From an uncultured Pirellulaceae bacterium (GTDB lineage: Bacteria; Planctomycetota; Planctomycetia; Pirellulales; Pirellulaceae): 25,886 bases of DNA. Location of the stretch: positions 1 through 25,886 of the forward strand of contig CAKQWG010000024.1 of NCBI GenBank assembly GCA_934278005.1, written 5' to 3'. Position 1 is the stretch's first letter; every line of letters starts with the position of its first letter. A program made the translations under genes and the position numbers. Shown here one piece after another: positions 22,475-25,886 of this stretch. The notes beneath the pieces were generated by a model. It did not search any database, had not been told where the DNA came from, and was given only the letters and a program-made list of their open reading frames with translations.

Positions 22475-23503
22475 ATGACCGATCAGGACCTTCAGGCAGC
22501 GCGGGTTGCAGCTCGCTCACAACCTGGCAGCTTTGCAGCGCCATCTTCGATGCAGGCCATGGTATACGATGACTACGGCGACGCTAGTGTTTTGCATTCA
22601 AGTCAGGTGGCCGTGCCCATGCGTCTGCCAGGACAAGTTCTGATCGAGGTATGGGCATCGAGCGTTAACCCGGTTGACGTGCGCATTAGAAGCGGTGAGG
22701 TCAGAGGCTTACTGCCCGGTGGATTTCCTCGGGTTCCGGGCTACGACGTGGCGGGAGTTGTAGTCGACAGCGGCTCCGATGCGCGTTTCCACGTTGGCGA
22801 TCGTGTGTTGGCCTACTTGGATTCGCTGCTGGGCGGTGCCTGCGCAGAGTATGCAGTATGCGCTGTAGACTCGGTGGCAAAAATTCCCGAAACGCTGCCA
22901 ACCGACCTCGCCGCAGCCATGCCGCTGGCCGGCACTACTGCGCTTCAGTCGCTCAGAGATCATGGCTCCATGAAGCCCGGTGACCATGTCTTAATCAATG
23001 GTGCCAGTGGAGGTGTGGGCATGTTCGCTGTTCAAATTGCCAAGGCAAACGGATGCCGTGTCGATGCTGTCGCCAGCGGTCCTAATCGCGATTTTTGTCT
23101 GTCACTTGGGGCCGACGACTTCTATGACTATGAGCAGACAGACTTCACTAATTCCGGTCAGCGCTGGGACTTGATCTTCGACGCGGCGGGTAAGGCAAGC
23201 TATCGCAAGGCGCGTCGCGTATTGCAGCCCGGCGGTCGTTTTGTCTCGACAGAACCGAGCGTCAAGGGACTCTTGATGACGATGCTAACTTGGTTTATGC
23301 CAAAGCCAGGCAGCATCATGATCGCGAAACCCAATGCGGATGATCTTCGCGAGTTGATCAGGCTCTACGAAGCTGGACAGCTCCAAGTCACCGTCGATAG
23401 TCGCTTCCCCATAGCAGAACTGGCCCAGGCCCATCGACGGATTGAACGCGGCGTCGATCGAGGCAAGGTGGTGCTATTGAGCGACCGATACCAGCCTGCG
23501 TAA
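22475..23503 (+). CDS. Zinc-independent MDR oxidoreductase, quinone oxidoreductase-like
   Basis: A 342-residue NAD(P)H-dependent medium-chain reductase. After a 25-residue N-terminal extension, the GroES-like domain runs about 27-150 (ASSVNPVDVRIRSG, PGYDVAGVV, VGDRVLAY). The Rossmann domain follows with NGASGGVGMFAVQIAK (175-190). The cysteines that bind catalytic or structural zinc in alcohol dehydrogenases are missing, so it belongs to the quinone/enone reductase branch. The exact substrate is unknown. GAGGAGAG sits about six bases before ATG 22475. It is convergent with mutY, 27 bases away. Confidence 0.88.
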   Translation: MTDQDLQAARVAARSQPGSFAAPSSMQAMVYDDYGDASVLHSSQVAVPMRLPGQVLIEVWASSVNPVDVRIRSGEVRGLLPGGFPRVPGYDVAGVVVDSGSDARFHVGDRVLAYLDSLLGGACAEYAVCAVDSVAKIPETLPTDLAAAMPLAGTTALQSLRDHGSMKPGDHVLINGASGGVGMFAVQIAKANGCRVDAVASGPNRDFCLSLGADDFYDYEQTDFTNSGQRWDLIFDAAGKASYRKARRVLQPGGRFVSTEPSVKGLLMTMLTWFMPKPGSIMIAKPNADDLRELIRLYEAGQLQVTVDSRFPIAELAQAHRRIERGVDRGKVVLLSDRYQPA

Positions 23504-23534
23504 CTGATGCATGCGCGGCTGTGCGGCGCATCAG
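23504..23534. terminator. Inverted repeat between convergent oxidoreductase and mutY genes
   Basis: CTGATGC (23504-23510) and GCATCAG (23528-23534) are perfect arms around a 17-base GC-rich centre. The repeat starts right after the oxidoreductase stop and covers the mutY stop. No T-run follows on either strand, so it is a likely shared 3' structure rather than a proven terminator. Confidence 0.35.
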
Positions 23535-24709
23535 CTACTGGTCTGCTCAAGCAACCAGCGGCGTAGCTTGTGCGCCGTAGACGTTAACGGCAGCTCGGGC
23601 TCTAGTGTTAAATCGATCCATTGCCAATTGTGCAGCGGCGATAAAGCGGCGGCGGTTTTCACTTGAGCCCGATAGCAGTGCAGGGCGATGCGGTAGCGCG
23701 TCACGCCGTGCCGCATCGACTTGATGTACTCAGTCTTGGCCTCGCGCAGTTCGAGTCCCAAGCGTTGCTGCATGCCATCTTGCAACAAATCGATTTGCTG
23801 AGAAGGCACGCGCAAGATGCGTTCAAATTCAGCGTGCCAGCCAAGGGAGGTCAAGTCGATGCGCGGAAAATCCCACAGCCCGGACCACCAGCCGCCTATC
23901 GGATTCTGACGCATTAAAGTTTTGCCAGCTTGCTGCACGACCACCAGCGCGTGATGCAGTGGGGTAAACGTGGGGCGTGGTGATCGCAAGGGCACCTGGG
24001 CTTGTATGCCTTGGCGATGAGCCGCACAGAAGCGACGGACTGGACAGGCGTCGCAATCGGGCTGTGTCGGTGTGCAGATCAAACTCCCCAGTTCCATGAC
24101 AGCTTGATTTACAGTGGATACCTGTCGACCTGGCTTGGGCAGAATTCGTTCAGCAAAGCTCCACAGGTGCTGCTGCGAGGCGACTGTTTTGGGATCCTGG
24201 CGTAGGCCGGTCAGTCGGCTAAAGAGCCGCACCGTATTTGCCTCCAAAATGGGCGCTCGATAGCCATAGGCAAAGGACACAATGGCACCAGCGGTATAAC
24301 GTCCAATGCCTGGCAGAGCAAGCACGTCGTCGATCGACCGTGGAAAACTGCCGGCGTGTTGGGCGACGATCTGCTGAGCGGCGGCATGCATCTGTCGCGC
24401 GCGTCGATAATAGCCCAGACCAGACCACTGGGTGAGCACCTCCTGCTCAGCTGCTGCGGCCAGAATCTGCACATTCGGAAATCTTTGCAGAAATCGAGCA
24501 TAGTAGTCGATTACGGTCGAGACCTGAGTCTGCTGCAACATGATCTCACTGATCCAAATTGCATACGGGTCTTGGGTCTGCCGCCAAGGGAGCGTTCGAT
24601 GGTGAGCACGGTACCAGGCCAGTAGGTCGCGGCGAAAGTGGGATAAGCCGTGCGGCGAGTCTAGACTATGGGCATCATCCTCGGACGGCATCGGAGAAGC
24701 AGCGGTCAC
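23531..24709 (-). CDS. mutY: A/G-specific adenine DNA glycosylase
   Basis: Removes adenine paired with 8-oxoguanine in base excision repair. The 392-residue protein has the HhH-GPD core: WISEIMLQQTQV (52-63) with the catalytic Glu55, helix-hairpin-helix LPGIGRYTAGAI (132-143), and the 4Fe-4S cysteines C212, C219, C222 and C228. The C-terminal part (about 240-390, NPIGGWWSGLWDFPRID) is the NUDIX-like 8-oxoG recognition domain. At the site of the catalytic Asp (ILDGNVKR in E. coli) this protein has Glu156 (ILEANTVRL). It starts with GTG at 24709, which overlaps the upstream TGA by four bases, so translation is probably coupled. The next in-frame ATG is residue 7. Confidence 0.93.
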   Translation of the reverse strand: MTAASPMPSEDDAHSLDSPHGLSHFRRDLLAWYRAHHRTLPWRQTQDPYAIWISEIMLQQTQVSTVIDYYARFLQRFPNVQILAAAAEQEVLTQWSGLGYYRRARQMHAAAQQIVAQHAGSFPRSIDDVLALPGIGRYTAGAIVSFAYGYRAPILEANTVRLFSRLTGLRQDPKTVASQQHLWSFAERILPKPGRQVSTVNQAVMELGSLICTPTQPDCDACPVRRFCAAHRQGIQAQVPLRSPRPTFTPLHHALVVVQQAGKTLMRQNPIGGWWSGLWDFPRIDLTSLGWHAEFERILRVPSQQIDLLQDGMQQRLGLELREAKTEYIKSMRHGVTRYRIALHCYRAQVKTAAALSPLHNWQWIDLTLEPELPLTSTAHKLRRWLLEQTSS

Positions 24710-25886
24710 TTGGGATCTTCGCCTAGCGTGACATCCAACTGCATTTCGACTGTTTCGTTGGGAGCTAATGGGCGGGTGAGCGAAATCACTATCAAGTCGC
24801 CGGCGGTGTGTTTACCCAACTCCGTTCGCAGTTCGCTCATATCGCGAATAGGCACACCGTCGACGTGAGTTAATACATCGCCCATTCGAATGCCGGCCAG
24901 GTGGGCGCCAGAGCCGGCGATGACATTGGATACAACAGTGTTTTTGATGTTGGTTGCAATCCCCAAATAGCCGCCTTTGCCGCAGTAGATCTCTATCCCG
25001 TCCAATTGCTGAGCCAACCGCTCCGCACCCTCGTTGGTAATGCCCGTGCCGAACAAACGCAGTGACTGGCTGACCGGTAGTTTCGCCAACAGTTCTAGGT
25101 AGCTATCGTCGATGTCGACGTAGGACAGCTCAAGCATCTCCAGCGTCTGAAGCGACGACAGCGTCTGCAAATTGGCTTTGGTTACGCTCACGTGCTTGAG
25201 CTTGACATTCTTGATGGCAGGCAATCGGGACAATGCTTCGAAGTGCTGGTCTCCAATCTCCGCCCCTTCTAAGAACACGCTATCGATCGACTTAAGAAAC
25301 TGAATCCACGCGATCGTAGAATCGTCGCCCGTGAACGATGGGTCAATCCACAACGCCAACACCTGTCCAGGTTGTTCTAGCTGCGCATTGAGGGTGAACC
25401 CAAGTGCATTGGGAGAACCGAATCGGGCACCGTGGTGAGACAGGATCTCTAAAGCTTGGGCTTCTTGAAGATCCGCAATGGCTCGCAGAGCTGTAGCCGC
25501 CCGTCGTCCAAGAGAAGACACACTATTGGCGTGGGCCCGCAGGGTCGCCTGCGCGCGCATGCTAATGGCCACATTGCTGTGAGTCGCCATAGCGCTGAGC
25601 AGATCGATCAGTTGATCGCCTGTCTCATAGTCGACTTGTGCTAGGCTGGCTTCGATCGCGGCTAACGTCTCCAGAGGCGATTGCTCTAATCGCCAGCGGG
25701 CCAGTTGTCGTACTCGATAACTGTCGTCCCCCAAAGCTTGGATGTGAGCAGCGATCGAAGTGGCGTCTGATGTGGCTTGTGAGGTCTGCAATTGGCCCGC
25801 ATCAATATCGCTCTGGGCAGTGCTGTTACTGCTCTGGGCAGTGCTGTTACTGCTCTGGGCAGTGCTGTTACTGCTCTGGGCAGTGC
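24706..25886 (-). CDS. HEAT/LRR/PDZ protein, 5' end beyond the window
   Basis: The frame stays open to the right edge of the window, so the gene is partial. The C-terminal part is a PDZ domain (about 24710-24980, SGAHLAGIRMGDVLTHVDG and PIRDMSELRTEL). Before it lie leucine-rich repeats (about 24990-25330, LEMLELSYVDIDDSYLELL and neighbours), and before those HEAT-like helices (about 25430-25760, DDSYRVRQLARWRLEQ). The N-terminal part in the window is Ser/Thr/Gln/Asn-rich, from perfect 21-base repeats, and probably lies outside the cytoplasm behind a signal peptide not seen here. A TTG at 25791 could serve as a start but is an unlikely one. There is no protease domain, so a protein-binding role is likely. 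Its TGA overlaps the GTG of mutY. Confidence 0.82.
   Translation of the reverse strand, partial: TAQSSNSTAQSSNSTAQSSNSTAQSDIDAGQLQTSQATSDATSIAAHIQALGDDSYRVRQLARWRLEQSPLETLAAIEASLAQVDYETGDQLIDLLSAMATHSNVAISMRAQATLRAHANSVSSLGRRAATALRAIADLQEAQALEILSHHGARFGSPNALGFTLNAQLEQPGQVLALWIDPSFTGDDSTIAWIQFLKSIDSVFLEGAEIGDQHFEALSRLPAIKNVKLKHVSVTKANLQTLSSLQTLEMLELSYVDIDDSYLELLAKLPVSQSLRLFGTGITNEGAERLAQQLDGIEIYCGKGGYLGIATNIKNTVVSNVIAGSGAHLAGIRMGDVLTHVDGVPIRDMSELRTELGKHTAGDLIVISLTRPLAPNETVEMQLDVTLGEDPK
25810..25886. repeat. Perfect 21-base tandem repeat, at least 3.7 copies, running off the window
   Basis: Units lie at 25810-25830, 25831-25851 and 25852-25872, with 14 bases of a fourth unit at 25873-25886, all identical. 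On the minus strand the frame of the PDZ protein reads through them as the heptapeptide STAQSSN. Identity at the base level points to recent expansion. Confidence 0.95.

Noticed and set aside
25810..25886. CRISPR array
   Set aside because: Units are contiguous without spacers and fit the reading frame as heptapeptides; this is a coding tandem repeat.

Overview
The window reads as chromosomal DNA of a planctomycete, most likely of the Pirellulaceae group. This rests on gene content, not on a database search: a HLDVKPGN-type Ser/Thr kinase fused to a tubulin-like domain, PQQ-type beta-propeller and membrane-anchored toroid proteins, a DUF2203 protein, an RpoD with a long region 1.2-2 spacer, and moderately GC-rich DNA with loosely packed, short operons. 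I see no rRNA, tRNA, CRISPR array, insertion sequence or prophage gene. It looks like core or near-core genome with some lineage-specific signalling genes.

Left part (1-7963). A purine nucleoside phosphorylase cut by the window edge is followed by a two-CBS-domain protein with a possibly structured leader. On the minus strand come an AAA+ ATPase and, 40 bases downstream of it, a large protein kinase carrying a tubulin/FtsZ-like domain. Divergent from these lies an FHA-EAL protein (phosphothreonine reader plus c-di-GMP phosphodiesterase). Kinase, tubulin-like GTPase fold, AAA+ ATPase and phosphothreonine reader side by side suggest a phospho-signalling or cytoskeletal module. This is the most interesting part of the window.

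Middle (7979-16569). A secreted PQQ-repeat propeller converges on a SufT/MIP18-type Fe-S assembly protein. After an intergenic region with two small tandem duplications comes a plus-strand set: DCC thiol-disulfide oxidoreductase, DUF2752 membrane protein and alpha/beta hydrolase, the last two with overlapping stop and start. pdxA (vitamin B6 synthesis) is on the minus strand. A membrane-anchored squalene-cyclase-like toroid protein and the RpoD-family sigma factor follow on the plus strand.

Right part (16595-25886). A secreted Pro/Thr/Gln-rich protein of unknown function is divergent from a DUF2203 gene. An L-fuconolactonase/L-fucose dehydrogenase pair follows, which would catalyse the first two steps of oxidative L-fucose breakdown. 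Next is a diadenylate cyclase of the archaeal DacZ-like layout (c-di-AMP synthesis), convergent with and overlapping an NAD(P)H-hydrate epimerase. Then come an FmdB-type zinc-ribbon protein, a quinone-oxidoreductase-like MDR enzyme, mutY (with Glu where the catalytic Asp is expected), and a HEAT/LRR/PDZ protein. The reading frame of the last gene runs off the right edge through perfect 21-base repeats.
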